Shown here: positions 45,878-54,065 of the stretch, piece after piece
How positions within the stretch are numbered: the first letter of the stretch is position 1
How the letters are laid out: every line of letters starts with the position of its first letter
NCBI GenBank assembly: GCA_963797765.1
Contig: CAWCQU010000003.1
Span: 124,001 to 188,000 of the forward strand
DNA length: 64,000 nucleotides
Direction of reading: 5' to 3'
DNA from: JBGPTK01 sp963797765
GTDB lineage: Bacteria > Acidobacteriota > Terriglobia > Acidiferrales > UBA7541
Program-made: the position numbers and the translations under genes
Notes under the pieces: generated by a model
Told to the model about the DNA's origin: nothing
What the model saw: only the letters and a program-made list of their open reading frames with translations
Database searches by the model: none

Positions 45878-46882
45878 CTAGAGCTTCGCCGCCATAAATT
45901 TGATCAGGTCCCGGACGCGGCAAGAATAGCCCCATTCATTGTCGTACCACGCCAACACCTTCACGCAATTGCCAGCCACAACTTTGGTGAAGCCCGAGTC
46001 CACAATCGAAGAATTTGGATTGCCTTTGAAATCCGCGGATACCAGTTCTTCTTCGGTGTAAGCCAGGATTCCCTTCATCGGCCCTTCGGCGGCACGCCGC
46101 AGAGCGGAATTCACAGACTCCACCGTCGCCGGCTTCTCCGTCGTCACCGTCAGATCGACCACGCTCACGTTCGGAGTCGGCACCCGCATCGCGTAGCCAT
46201 CCAGTTTTCCCTTCAATTCCGGAATCACCAGGTTCAGCGCCTTTGCGGCGCCAGTGGACGTAGGAATCATGGAGAGTGCAGCCGCTCGGGAGCGCCGCAA
46301 ATCCTTGTGCGGCAAATCGAGCAGCTTTTGATCGTTCGTATAGGAGTGGATCGTAGTCATCGTTCCATGAACGATCCCAAACGTATCCTGCAGCACCTTG
46401 GCCACCGGCGCCAGGCAGTTGGTGGTGCACGAAGCATTCGACACCACGTGATGCTTCGAGGAATCGTAGGTCTTATCGTTCACTCCCAGCACCAGCGTGT
46501 GGTCCGGATCGGTCGCCGGAGCGGAAATGATCACTTTCTTCACTGGCCCGCGTAGATGTTTGCGCGCTTCCGGGCCGGAAGTGAATAGGCCGGTCGACTC
46601 AATCACAATTTCCGCACCCACCGAAGCCCAGTCAAGTTGGGCAGGGTCTTTCACCTTGAAAACTTTGAACGCCTTTCCATCCACTGAGATCGAATCATCC
46701 CCAAACGTTATGGTGTTCGACAGATTTCCCAGTATGGAATCGTATTTCAACAAGTGGGCCAGCGTTTTCGGATCCGTTATGTCATTTACGGCCACAATCT
46801 CAATGGCAGGATCGCCAAGCGATGCGCGGTAAACGTTGCGGCCGATGCGGCCAAACCCGTTGATCCCTACTTTAATCGGCAT
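45878..46882 (-). CDS. gap: Glyceraldehyde-3-phosphate dehydrogenase
   Basis: GapA oxidises glyceraldehyde-3-phosphate in glycolysis. The 334-aa product has the NAD loop GINGFGRIGRNVYR, the nucleotide-specificity Asp in VNDIT (D34, pointing to NAD), the catalytic Cys152 in SNASCTTNC, and the SYTNDQK S-loop. Some phosphate-site residues (IPTSTGAAKA, RVPTPNVSVVDL) are conserved. First gene of the gap-pgk-tpiA run. Confidence 0.97.
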   Translation of the reverse strand: MPIKVGINGFGRIGRNVYRASLGDPAIEIVAVNDITDPKTLAHLLKYDSILGNLSNTITFGDDSISVDGKAFKVFKVKDPAQLDWASVGAEIVIESTGLFTSGPEARKHLRGPVKKVIISAPATDPDHTLVLGVNDKTYDSSKHHVVSNASCTTNCLAPVAKVLQDTFGIVHGTMTTIHSYTNDQKLLDLPHKDLRRSRAAALSMIPTSTGAAKALNLVIPELKGKLDGYAMRVPTPNVSVVDLTVTTEKPATVESVNSALRRAAEGPMKGILAYTEEELVSADFKGNPNSSIVDSGFTKVVAGNCVKVLAWYDNEWGYSCRVRDLIKFMAAKL

Positions 46883-46908
46883 GTCTCCTCCAGAGTGGGT
46901 GGAACAGT

Positions 46909-46947
46909 GCGGACGCGCTCAAAGGCGCGTCCGCGGTTCTAAGAACC
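46909..46947. repeat. Perfect 10-bp stem hairpin in the gap leader
   Basis: GCGGACGCGC (46909-46918) and GCGCGTCCGC (46925-46934) pair perfectly around a six-base loop, followed by a second small palindrome GGTTCTAAGAACC (46935-46947). No T tract follows on the minus strand. It lies between the stop of the upstream gene and the gap start, so it could stabilise the leader or end the previous transcript. Confidence 0.6.
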
Positions 46948-46996
46948 GATGATGCTAGGTTGCGTTGCTGAAAAAGTCAAACCCGGCTTGCGTTGA

Positions 46997-47881
46997 TTAT
47001 TCGAAAGTCTTCACGCGGACTACCTTGTCGCCGATAAACGTGACGAAGATCGTCCTTGCAGGTGGCTGGCCATAGATCCAATCTTCCGTTTCTTGCCCTT
47101 GTTCATTCTTTTGGCGAACTTTATGATCGGGACGGCCCATCGCAGCAATTACCATTTCATGATCCATTCCCACAACGGCACGGCGATCCTTGATGGCCTC
47201 TTTGATTTCGGGCGGCAGCGTGTCTACCCACTGTACCGCAGCGGAACGCGCCTTCGTGAAATCCAGAAAGGCAGATAGAAGCTGTTTCACATCGTCGGGG
47301 CTGATATCTGGAAGCGGACGGCCAAAATCCAAAATTAATGTCGCGCCCGGCGCACGGTCGGAACCAGTGGAATCTATCGGCGCCGAAGAGGACGTAGGCA
47401 CCGGCATCCCGCCGATTCCCACCTGCAAGTGGTCGCGCAGGCGATGGTGCTTATGGCTGCCACCATTTATGTCCACTACGATTTCCTTTTCATGGAACGA
47501 AAGATTCGTTACCTGAACTGTGTCTCCGGGATTCGCCGCCGCTCCTGAATTGGAAAGCGCCGATCGCAGTGCATTTTCATCAACTGGCTTTCCCGGTTCG
47601 ATTTTGAATCCTTTCTTCCAAGCAGGAATTGGTCGAACAGCTTTTGCGAATTCGCCGTCCACATAACGAACAATTGCCAACTCCGAATCCTGTCCCAGGT
47701 GAGTTGACTTGGGAGGCGCTTGACTCATTCCTCCCAGCATCAAATTCGATAAAGACGCCAGATCGGGAGCAAGATTCGCGGCTCCGATCAAATCAGGAAT
47801 CTCCCGCAAGTGGAACACCTCGGGAACATTGGGCGAGGCGAACACGAAAGTCGCTAGAACGATTGTGGATAGGCGGAACAT
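46997..47881 (-). CDS. Secreted hypothetical protein with BamE-like C-terminus
   Basis: A 294-aa product with a signal peptide (STIVLATFVFASPNV). The central part (about 60-215) has an alternating strand pattern (DTVQVTNLSFHEKEIVVDINGG, GATLILDFGRPLPDISPDDVKQLLSAFLDF). The last 60 residues resemble the BamE/SmpA fold: VVGMDHEMVIAAMGRPDHKVR, EDWIYGQPPARTIFVTFIGDKVVRV. I do not know a named family. Function unknown; a periplasmic or envelope role is likely. Confidence 0.65.
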   Translation of the reverse strand: MFRLSTIVLATFVFASPNVPEVFHLREIPDLIGAANLAPDLASLSNLMLGGMSQAPPKSTHLGQDSELAIVRYVDGEFAKAVRPIPAWKKGFKIEPGKPVDENALRSALSNSGAAANPGDTVQVTNLSFHEKEIVVDINGGSHKHHRLRDHLQVGIGGMPVPTSSSAPIDSTGSDRAPGATLILDFGRPLPDISPDDVKQLLSAFLDFTKARSAAVQWVDTLPPEIKEAIKDRRAVVGMDHEMVIAAMGRPDHKVRQKNEQGQETEDWIYGQPPARTIFVTFIGDKVVRVKTFE

Positions 47882-47898
47882 GGTTATTCCTTACCCGC

Positions 47899-48810
47899 CT
47901 ATTCTAAGGCTTCTTGCATCTCCGGGGAAACACCAATCCGCGTGTCCAGGGCCAGCCACACGATTGCCCCAGCCGCGACAGCCGTAAGCACGATTCCGCC
48001 TTCCGGACCATAGGATCCTCCGGTCAACCAAACCGGGCCTTCCGTTGTCACGTGGAGCATAGTCGGATCGAGTCGCAATCCGCTAACCGGAAAAGAGAAC
48101 AGCGATCCCATGCAAAAATTCCATGCCCAATGGAGGCCGATCGGCAGCCATAAACCTCGTGTTTTCAAGTAGGCAACGGCAAGAACGCCCCCGGACAGCG
48201 CCGTATTGATCGTGGAAAGCGCAGTTGCGGAGGGGTTTTGAAGATGTGCAACGCCAAAAATGATCGAAGAAACGAATGCGGCTCCCCAGCTTCCCATTGC
48301 TTCAATCAGCCGTTGGAATCCATATCCCCGAAACAGCAGTTCCTCCAGCACAGCAGCAAATGCCAGCCCAACTGCCGTCCGCAGCAAAAAAAGTGACATC
48401 GACACGCCGGACCAGTCCCAACCCACAAACTGGACAGCATGAAGGGCCGCCATTGCACCCACCACAATGGATATGATCAGCAGCCCGATGCCAATTCCGC
48501 CAAGCGCTTCCCGCCACCAGCCAGGATAAAACCACAGTCCAAGCGTGCGGAAAGTCCGCTGGTCCGCCACCCGAATGAAGGTCCACGATTCGAAAAGAAG
48601 GACTGCGGTAAGAATCAAGTAATACGCGACACCAGGAAACCCTCGAACGGTTCCGGCTAGGCCAACGTAAAGTGCACCCACCACGCTTATGGAAAAATAT
48701 GCCACGCCGCCAAAACCAAGCGCGCGCCAAAAGGGCAGCAACAGCCCATCATTTCCGATTGTTAAACTTGTAAGGCCGTGGGGTTTTTCCGGCTCTGTGA
48801 AGGAATTCAT
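47899..48810 (-). CDS. CPBP family intramembrane metalloprotease
   Basis: A 303-aa polytopic membrane protein of the CPBP (CAAX/Abi) family. The glutamate motif VLEELLFRGYGFQRL, the first histidine motif FGVAHLQNP and the second, LHWAWNF, occur in order, with several hydrophobic spans before and after. Members act as prenyl-protease-like or immunity proteins; the substrate here is unknown. It is next to the BamE-like gene with 17 bases between, probably one transcript. Confidence 0.85.
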   Translation of the reverse strand: MNSFTEPEKPHGLTSLTIGNDGLLLPFWRALGFGGVAYFSISVVGALYVGLAGTVRGFPGVAYYLILTAVLLFESWTFIRVADQRTFRTLGLWFYPGWWREALGGIGIGLLIISIVVGAMAALHAVQFVGWDWSGVSMSLFLLRTAVGLAFAAVLEELLFRGYGFQRLIEAMGSWGAAFVSSIIFGVAHLQNPSATALSTINTALSGGVLAVAYLKTRGLWLPIGLHWAWNFCMGSLFSFPVSGLRLDPTMLHVTTEGPVWLTGGSYGPEGGIVLTAVAAGAIVWLALDTRIGVSPEMQEALE

Positions 48811-48946
48811 TTCAGGCCGATCCGCTTCGCTCGCTTTTCACTGATTGGTAGCACAGCCACTCTTGACCTATTCGAATGCCTGCACAAACGCACACAGATA
48901 GCAGCCGTTGTGCCACCAGGACCGGCCAGCATTCGGACGAATGAAT

Positions 48947-49546
48947 TTAGCTTGCGGCCGCGCGGGATTTCAGAACCGTTTTCTTATCGTCCTCAACTTT
49001 TTGCGTGGCCAGATTGGGCTCAAAACACCGCCGGCAACGCGCTTCATACATTCCGCCGGCTCCCACAACGATCAGTTCCTCGGAAGCCACCAATCGCTGC
49101 GTATGTACCGCGGGATTCCCGCATCGCACACAAATCGCCAGCAGCTTGGTGATTTCTTCCGCCACAGCCAGCAGCCGCGGCATTGGTTCAAATGGTCGTC
49201 CCATGAAATCCGTGTCCAGTCCCGTGACAATCACCCGCTTGCCCATGTCGGCAAGCTTCGTGCACACCTCCACCAGCTTTTCGCCCAGAAATTGTCCCTC
49301 ATCGATGCCGATCACTTCCGTCCGCGGCTCCACTTTCTCCAGAATATCCACAGCTTCTTTCACCAGATCGGACGCAATTTCGAGCCCCGAATGAGAAACG
49401 ATTCCGTTTGCCGCGTAGCGCTGGTCAATCACCGGCTTGAAAATTTGTACACGCTGCCGCGCGAACTCAGCGCGCCGCAACCGCCGGATCAGTTCCTCGC
49501 TCTTCCCCGAAAACATCGGGCCCACCACCACTTCGATCCAGCCCAT
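48947..49546 (-). CDS. tdk: Thymidine kinase (type II)
   Basis: Tdk salvages thymidine. I start at the Met of MGWIEVVVGPMFSGKSEEL (49546, 199 aa); a longer frame from 49672 adds 42 unrelated residues. The P-loop lies at 9-16, the base Glu in VIGIDEGQFLG near 83, and the lasso/zinc region shows CVRC and CRRC pairs (CVRCGNPAVHTQR, YEARCRRCF). The substrate loop VTGLDTDFMGRPFEPMP is present. Normal length. Confidence 0.93.
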   Translation of the reverse strand: MGWIEVVVGPMFSGKSEELIRRLRRAEFARQRVQIFKPVIDQRYAANGIVSHSGLEIASDLVKEAVDILEKVEPRTEVIGIDEGQFLGEKLVEVCTKLADMGKRVIVTGLDTDFMGRPFEPMPRLLAVAEEITKLLAICVRCGNPAVHTQRLVASEELIVVGAGGMYEARCRRCFEPNLATQKVEDDKKTVLKSRAAAS

Positions 49547-49715
49547 ATTGCCCTTGACGATGTCCACGATTCCTCCTGCCGGCGGTAGGCTAGCACATCG
49601 CTCTGTGGATAAATCAGCGCGCACCACGGAAAAAAAGTTCATGCGCCTTCCTTCGCTGTTCTCCAGAACCACAGCGCGCTTTCCTGTGAGCCTTTTCTTA
49701 TTTTCTCATACCGGC

Positions 49716-50297
49716 TCATCCGCCATAAAGGCCACAATTAAAAAATGGCGCAAACGCATTGATCACCGCCACACGAAACGCCTCCTGCCGGGTGATCAAA
49801 TTTCCCGTCAGAACCCCCCACGCTCCCTGTGCATCGCGAATCCCATGGCCTCCGGCAAACGCATCAATCGCCTGCGCTAATTCCACTCCGTCGTCCAGCA
49901 CACAAGCCGCCAGCGCCTCGGGCATCTCGATCGCTCCCGATTGGCCGAAAGCTCCCCGCCCGGCGCGATCCGCCACATAGGCCCAATTCTCCAGGAACAC
50001 TCGCCGATTTGCGCCCTCCGCAATCACATCGAGTCCGCCTTCCAGGCCCACAAAATACCTCCATGGCTGGCCATCCTCGAGTGCTTTGGAACACAACGCC
50101 TCCGCGCGATGACGCGCCCCGCTCCTGATTTCCGCGCCACACACGGGCGTATGCCCCACGCCGCTTTCCACTTCCTGGCCCACAACTTCAAAATCCGCTC
50201 CCGCTTCAATCTTTTCTCCAAACAGAAGCAATGCCTCCCGCACAGCATTCAATTTCGGCCCGCGCTTGCTGCCCACCGCCACATAGATTTTGCTCAT
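49716..50297 (-). CDS. yjjX: Inosine/xanthosine triphosphatase (YjjX/DUF84)
   Basis: A 193-aa Maf/HAM1-like protein that removes non-canonical ITP/XTP. It has VAVGSKRGPKLNAVREAL, SGVGHTPVCGAEIRSGARHRAEA, YFVGLEGGLDV and QGAWGVLTGNLITRQEAFRVAVINAFAPF. This is the DUF84/NTPase_I-T pattern. It shares the minus strand with tdk and the deoxyribosyltransferase-like gene, a small nucleotide-metabolism group. Confidence 0.85.
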   Translation of the reverse strand: MSKIYVAVGSKRGPKLNAVREALLLFGEKIEAGADFEVVGQEVESGVGHTPVCGAEIRSGARHRAEALCSKALEDGQPWRYFVGLEGGLDVIAEGANRRVFLENWAYVADRAGRGAFGQSGAIEMPEALAACVLDDGVELAQAIDAFAGGHGIRDAQGAWGVLTGNLITRQEAFRVAVINAFAPFFNCGLYGG

Positions 50298-50357
50298 CTA
50301 GATCCGCGCATCCCAAATGTCGTTCTCTCGCTCCAGATCAAGCCCGATTGCCTCCGC

Positions 50358-50849
50358 TCACTCTTTCCACAGTTGCACCTGCTTCTCTTTGCCATAACGC
50401 TGTTTCAAGAACTCCTTCAGATCTTCAATCGAAGCAAAAACATGATCCGCGCAAGCCAGCATCCACCCGCTAATATGTTCAACCGCCGAAGGGCTAACCA
50501 GATACACCGGAATCCCTTTTCGGAACGCCACCGTAAGCTCCGCGGACGTGCCGCCGCTATGACCTGCCTCGTGGTCCCAATAGCAAATAATGTAATCCGC
50601 CTTGTTTTCGATCAGTTCAAGATCAAAATGGATGATCTTACGAACCACGCGCCGGAACCGGTCGAAATCCGACAGTTTCCACTCACGAAAGTGCGCTGCC
50701 TCTTCCTCAGTTAAGCTCTTTTTCTCGTCCTCGGCAGGGTCATAGACACGATGCCCCAGTTGATCGCGTAGAAACGGAGTCAGCTTGCGGCGCCATAGCT
50801 TGCCACCGCCGGCGGCGAACTCGATTGGACCGCATAAATAGGCAAGCAT
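50358..50849 (-). CDS. Nucleoside 2-deoxyribosyltransferase-like protein
   Basis: A 163-aa product that begins MLAYLCGPIEFAAGGG and contains ADYIICYWDHEAGHSGGTSAELTVAFRKGIPVYLV, the pattern of the nucleoside 2-deoxyribosyltransferase-like fold (GTSAEL with the catalytic Glu). The N-terminal DxxxWR region (GKLWRRKLTPFL) is also typical. It may transfer or hydrolyse a glycosyl group. Neighbours (yjjX, tdk) support a nucleotide role. Confidence 0.75.
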   Translation of the reverse strand: MLAYLCGPIEFAAGGGKLWRRKLTPFLRDQLGHRVYDPAEDEKKSLTEEEAAHFREWKLSDFDRFRRVVRKIIHFDLELIENKADYIICYWDHEAGHSGGTSAELTVAFRKGIPVYLVSPSAVEHISGWMLACADHVFASIEDLKEFLKQRYGKEKQVQLWKE

Positions 50850-50990
50850 GTGGGCTCAGACGCGCAAACTCTAGCACGGGGTACAGCGCCGGACAAAGCG
50901 CGCTCATTCACTGGAACCAGTAAGCATCTAGATCGCACACGCAGGAGCCTGAGGAAGAATCGAGGAAGCTTGCATGGAAATACCCGGATC

Positions 50991-51064
50991 TGGAGCGGCC
51001 GAGGGGACTCGAACCCCCGCCTACAGCTTGGCAAGCTGTCGTACTACCCCTATACTACGGCCGC
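50991..51064 (-). tRNA. tRNA-Gly (anticodon GCC)
   Basis: On the minus strand GCGGCCG pairs with CGGCCGC, and 3' TCCA is encoded. The anticodon stem CAGCT/AGCTG encloses TTGCCAA, anticodon GCC. The T-arm reads CGGGGGTTCGAGTCCCC. Length 74 with CCA. Confidence 0.95.
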
Positions 51065-51206
51065 TTCGCACACTGAAACTGCTGAGGCACATGCTTTTAT
51101 AGCATGTCCCACAAACACTCGGCAAGGGCTCACAACGGTACGGAATTAGCCATCGTCCAGACACACAACCCCGAATGCTCCCCAGCATCGTCCGAGCAGT
51201 CGTTCC

Positions 51207-51419
51207 CTAGTCGACTTCCAGTATCCGGGTAGCCCGAACGACGGGGGACTTCTTTTGTCGATCGGCAAACCGCGACGCTCGCTCCCGGTCAATATAAACA
51301 CGCGCGAACTTTTCGCCATCTCTATAGAACACGGTCACCTGCCAGTGGCGGTGTTTGCGGCGGCGGTCATCCTGCAACCGGGTACCCTTCTTGGCTCTAG
51401 GCTTTTTAGTTTTTTTCAT
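51207..51419 (-). CDS. Small basic hypothetical protein
   Basis: A 70-aa, very Lys/Arg-rich frame (MKKTKKPRAKKGTRLQDDRRR, then QVTVFYRDGEKFARVYIDRERASRFADRQ). The middle reads as a beta hairpin and a helix, and the composition suggests nucleic-acid contact. No clear ribosome-binding site. I do not recognise the family; it could be spurious. Confidence 0.4.
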   Translation of the reverse strand: MKKTKKPRAKKGTRLQDDRRRKHRHWQVTVFYRDGEKFARVYIDRERASRFADRQKKSPVVRATRILEVD

Positions 51420-51980
51420 GAGTGGTTCGCATTTTGAAAACAGTCTGGCGCGGGAACTATGTCAATTTTCTTAAATCAAATCAAGTATATTTCCGGGAGT
51501 ATCTAATCGTGTACGTAATTCGCGCCGTACTTGGACCGTCTCGTTTTCCTTTTCGGATTTACCGGCATCTCTCGGTTGTTGGATGCAATCCGCGGACCTT
51601 TGCGGTTCCAAAATAATGGTTTCGTTACTATAGCTTGCCAACCGTCGCCCCAAGTTCCCTCCGCACCTCTGCGCGGATACCGAACAGCATCCCAATACGA
51701 CACACAACCCCTAGATCTGCGTCCAGAAACGCGATTGGCCCTTTTTACTCGTTAACCCGAATTTGACTTCGTAGGGGCGCTGCTTGCTGCGCCCGGTTTT
51801 TTGCCCTTCGTGCAGAAATTCCAAGAATCTCGCGACTTTTCCCACACCCTAGCGTCTAATCAGGAGAGCGAGGACGCAATATTGACGCAGCAAGCGACAC
51901 GAATTCTTGATTTTGATTGGAACTTTTTCATAGGTAGCAGCGTAATAGACAGTGAGTAGCAATTCTCGGGGGACAGGAAA
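51420..51980. other. Gene-poor intergenic stretch
   Basis: About 560 bases with no supported gene. It is less GC-rich than its surroundings up to about 51620. It contains the second copy of the 25-bp hairpin repeat (51771-51795). Short frames on both strands lack ribosome-binding sites and family patterns. Confidence 0.5.
51771..51795. repeat. 25-bp hairpin repeat, copy 2
   Basis: Identical to 44411-44435, with GGGCGC/GCGCCC arms around TGCTTGCT. Confidence 0.8.
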
Positions 51981-52232
51981 ATGGTAATGCACTTAAGTCA
52001 CGAGCAGGAAATCGAGGATCCCCGCAACCATTCACGGGAAACAATTGAAACGCTCCGGGCATTGCTGGCAAGTGGCGCGCGGGTTCTTGCCGATCCGAAG
52101 CGTCCAAACTTCTACGAACTCGAGCACGGCTCCGAGGTGTTCTACATCCATCTTTCCCCGGTTTCAGGCAATATCCTGTTGCTCGCCACCTGGTCAAATG
52201 ATGTGGTAGGAGCCGTCTCGCAAGCTGCCTGA
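51981..52232 (+). CDS. Small conserved-looking hypothetical protein
   Basis: An 83-aa frame (MVMHLSHEQEIEDPRNHSRE, LRALLASGARVLADPKRPNFYELEHGSEVFYIHLSP, SGNILLLATW). The pattern is helix then three strands, compact and without a signal peptide. A GGGGACAGG stretch precedes the ATG. It looks like a real small protein by composition, but I cannot assign a function. Confidence 0.55.
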   Translation: MVMHLSHEQEIEDPRNHSRETIETLRALLASGARVLADPKRPNFYELEHGSEVFYIHLSPVSGNILLLATWSNDVVGAVSQAA

Positions 52233-52422
52233 TCGCATCGCCGCGAATCACGCGATTGCGGCGATGCGCACCGGAGTGCGTCGACAGCAATTTTCTCTCG
52301 AAAATTCTACTGGCGTTGATGTCATTCCGAACGGAGTGAGGAATCCAGGGCAAACCTTTAATGATCTAGAAAAACTTACTTTTTAGCAGGAAGTTCTTTG
52401 AAGACGAACCGCGTCTGTTCTC

Positions 52423-53745
52423 CTAAAACAAATCAGCAACCTTAAAATTCAAATCATCCAGAAGTTTTTTATCCACCTTATAAACGCTGGGCCCGGCGCT
52501 GGTTCGCACGTAAACTGAATCGCCCTCGGCAGCCGAAACACTGATCTTGGTCGTTTTACCCGATTGGTCGGTGATCGTCACATCCACCGGCGGCTTCGCC
52601 AGTTTCGCAACGATATTGCCAGGCGGCGAATCCAGAATCTCTTGTGCATGGGCATTATCGATCGGGTCCAGAAACTTCCAGCTTTCCACGTCCTTCCCCT
52701 TGCGATCGGCAGGTTCCACCACCGTCCACTTGTTCCCGGCGCCTTGTTCTGCGACAAACGTCTGATTCTGATTGTGTATCTCAATTCGCTTGATCTTGTC
52801 GCGGTCCAGATGAACGATGGACTTATCGCGCAAATCGGAAAAAGTTTCCCCCAACTTCTTATAGAGATCGGCCTTCACGCGAAAGATCATCGGCCGCGCG
52901 TTGTCGCGCGCATAGTAATCGTCGTCAATTTTCTTTCCCACCACCAGCATGTGATCCTGGCCTTTCACGTCGTGCGCGCGAAAAACGATTTCCGGATGTT
53001 CCAGGCCATATTTTCCCAGGTCGCTAGGCGTCTCGCTCACTACCTGGGTCATCTTGGCGGACGTTACCTGCGCCAGCAGGGAATCGACTGTTCCGGTATC
53101 GGCTGCCGTGGCTCGCGGCTTCTCGATTTGCCAATCGGATGCGCCCTTCTTCGCCGTCACTTCACCTGCTTTATTTTTCAGTTCGAATCCATTTAAATCC
53201 GATGATTCAACCTCCAGCGCCGACCGGTCGCGCAGGTCTTCGAGCGGCTTGTCCACGATTGTCACCAGCGAGCCGGGCAATAGCGAAACGTCTTTCGCTC
53301 CGTCCACAATTGCATAAACCGATTGGCCGCTGAAATCCTTCTCGCCCAACGCCACTGTGTGTTGTTTGCCGTCTTTCGACTTAAATTCGACTTGCACCGC
53401 CGGCGGCGCCAATCCGAATGCCTGCATCCGGTCTGGAGCGGCCGGAAGAGTGCGGCTGATTCGCGCGCCCGCCAGGTTCGTGGCAATTCCATCGATCACG
53501 GAGCGGTCCGCTTTGGTCTCCACGGGTTGGGAAATCACCCAATCATTTCCGTGTTTCTCCAGCGAAATCTTCAAGCTTCCACGATTAATCGCCATGCTGA
53601 TGATGTCTTCGGCTTGCAATTTGAACGCCGGTTGCGATTCATCAGTGGTTTTTTCCGGCGTGGGGGGACGCTTGAATTCGTAATAATAAACCGCGCCGCC
53701 CAGCCCAAGCGCCAATACCAATACGATCAGCGTGCTTTTCTTCAT
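52423..53745 (-). CDS. DUF4340 domain protein, partner of Gld-type ABC exporter
   Basis: A 440-aa product with one N-terminal membrane anchor (TLIVLVLALGLGGAVYYYEF) and a large extracytoplasmic part made of DUF4340 repeats (ISMAINRGSLKISLEKHGNDWVI, IERPRATAADTGTV-like QIEKPRATAADTG, KRIEIHNQNQTFVAEQGAGNKWTVVEP, VYKVDKKLLDDL). DUF4340 proteins are typically encoded with GldG-like ABC systems. Here it follows gldG across a 320-bp gap occupied by nested repeats. Confidence 0.85.
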   Translation of the reverse strand: MKKSTLIVLVLALGLGGAVYYYEFKRPPTPEKTTDESQPAFKLQAEDIISMAINRGSLKISLEKHGNDWVISQPVETKADRSVIDGIATNLAGARISRTLPAAPDRMQAFGLAPPAVQVEFKSKDGKQHTVALGEKDFSGQSVYAIVDGAKDVSLLPGSLVTIVDKPLEDLRDRSALEVESSDLNGFELKNKAGEVTAKKGASDWQIEKPRATAADTGTVDSLLAQVTSAKMTQVVSETPSDLGKYGLEHPEIVFRAHDVKGQDHMLVVGKKIDDDYYARDNARPMIFRVKADLYKKLGETFSDLRDKSIVHLDRDKIKRIEIHNQNQTFVAEQGAGNKWTVVEPADRKGKDVESWKFLDPIDNAHAQEILDSPPGNIVAKLAKPPVDVTITDQSGKTTKISVSAAEGDSVYVRTSAGPSVYKVDKKLLDDLNFKVADLF

Positions 53746-53784
53746 GTTTTTTTCAAACGCCGCTTTCTAAATTTTAACTACAAC

Positions 53785-54056
53785 CTGTCTCATAAAGGGT
53801 TTTTAGGGGGTCGGAGCTTCCGAGTCTGTTTGGCAACGCCGGTTAGGGGTGTTCGTGTAGCGCCACCATTCCTCGCCCGACGAATTCTGTCGGGAGGGTG
53901 GCATCTTTACTGCCAAAACCGAGTTGCAATATAAGCTTTTCAGCTCCGACATTAAACCGCGCCGAAAAGTCGTGCTTTCGCGCTTTTGGCGTCCCGACGC
54001 TTTATGTCGGGAAGCCCCTGAAGTCAGGCTGAGAAACCCGACCGACCATCTATGGG
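53785..54056. repeat. REP element interrupted by a ~119-bp insert
   Basis: The REP core is split: GGGGGTCGGAGCTT (53806-53819) is separated from TTCAGCTCCGAC (about 53939-53950) by a ~119-bp insert (53820-53938). The insert is bounded by AGCTT on both sides (53815-53819 and 53934-53938), like a target duplication. It contains a nested hairpin GCCACC...CCCGACGAATTCTGTCGGG...GGTGGC and imperfect ends TTTGGCA/TGCCAAA. The right half continues as in the intact copy at 60.5 kb. One mobile repeat has evidently landed in another. Confidence 0.8.
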
Positions 54057-54065
54057 ATGTGTTTG

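Noticed and set aside
51422..51755. Short frames between the 70-aa gene and the 83-aa gene
   Set aside because: No start signals or conserved patterns; mutually overlapping on both strands.
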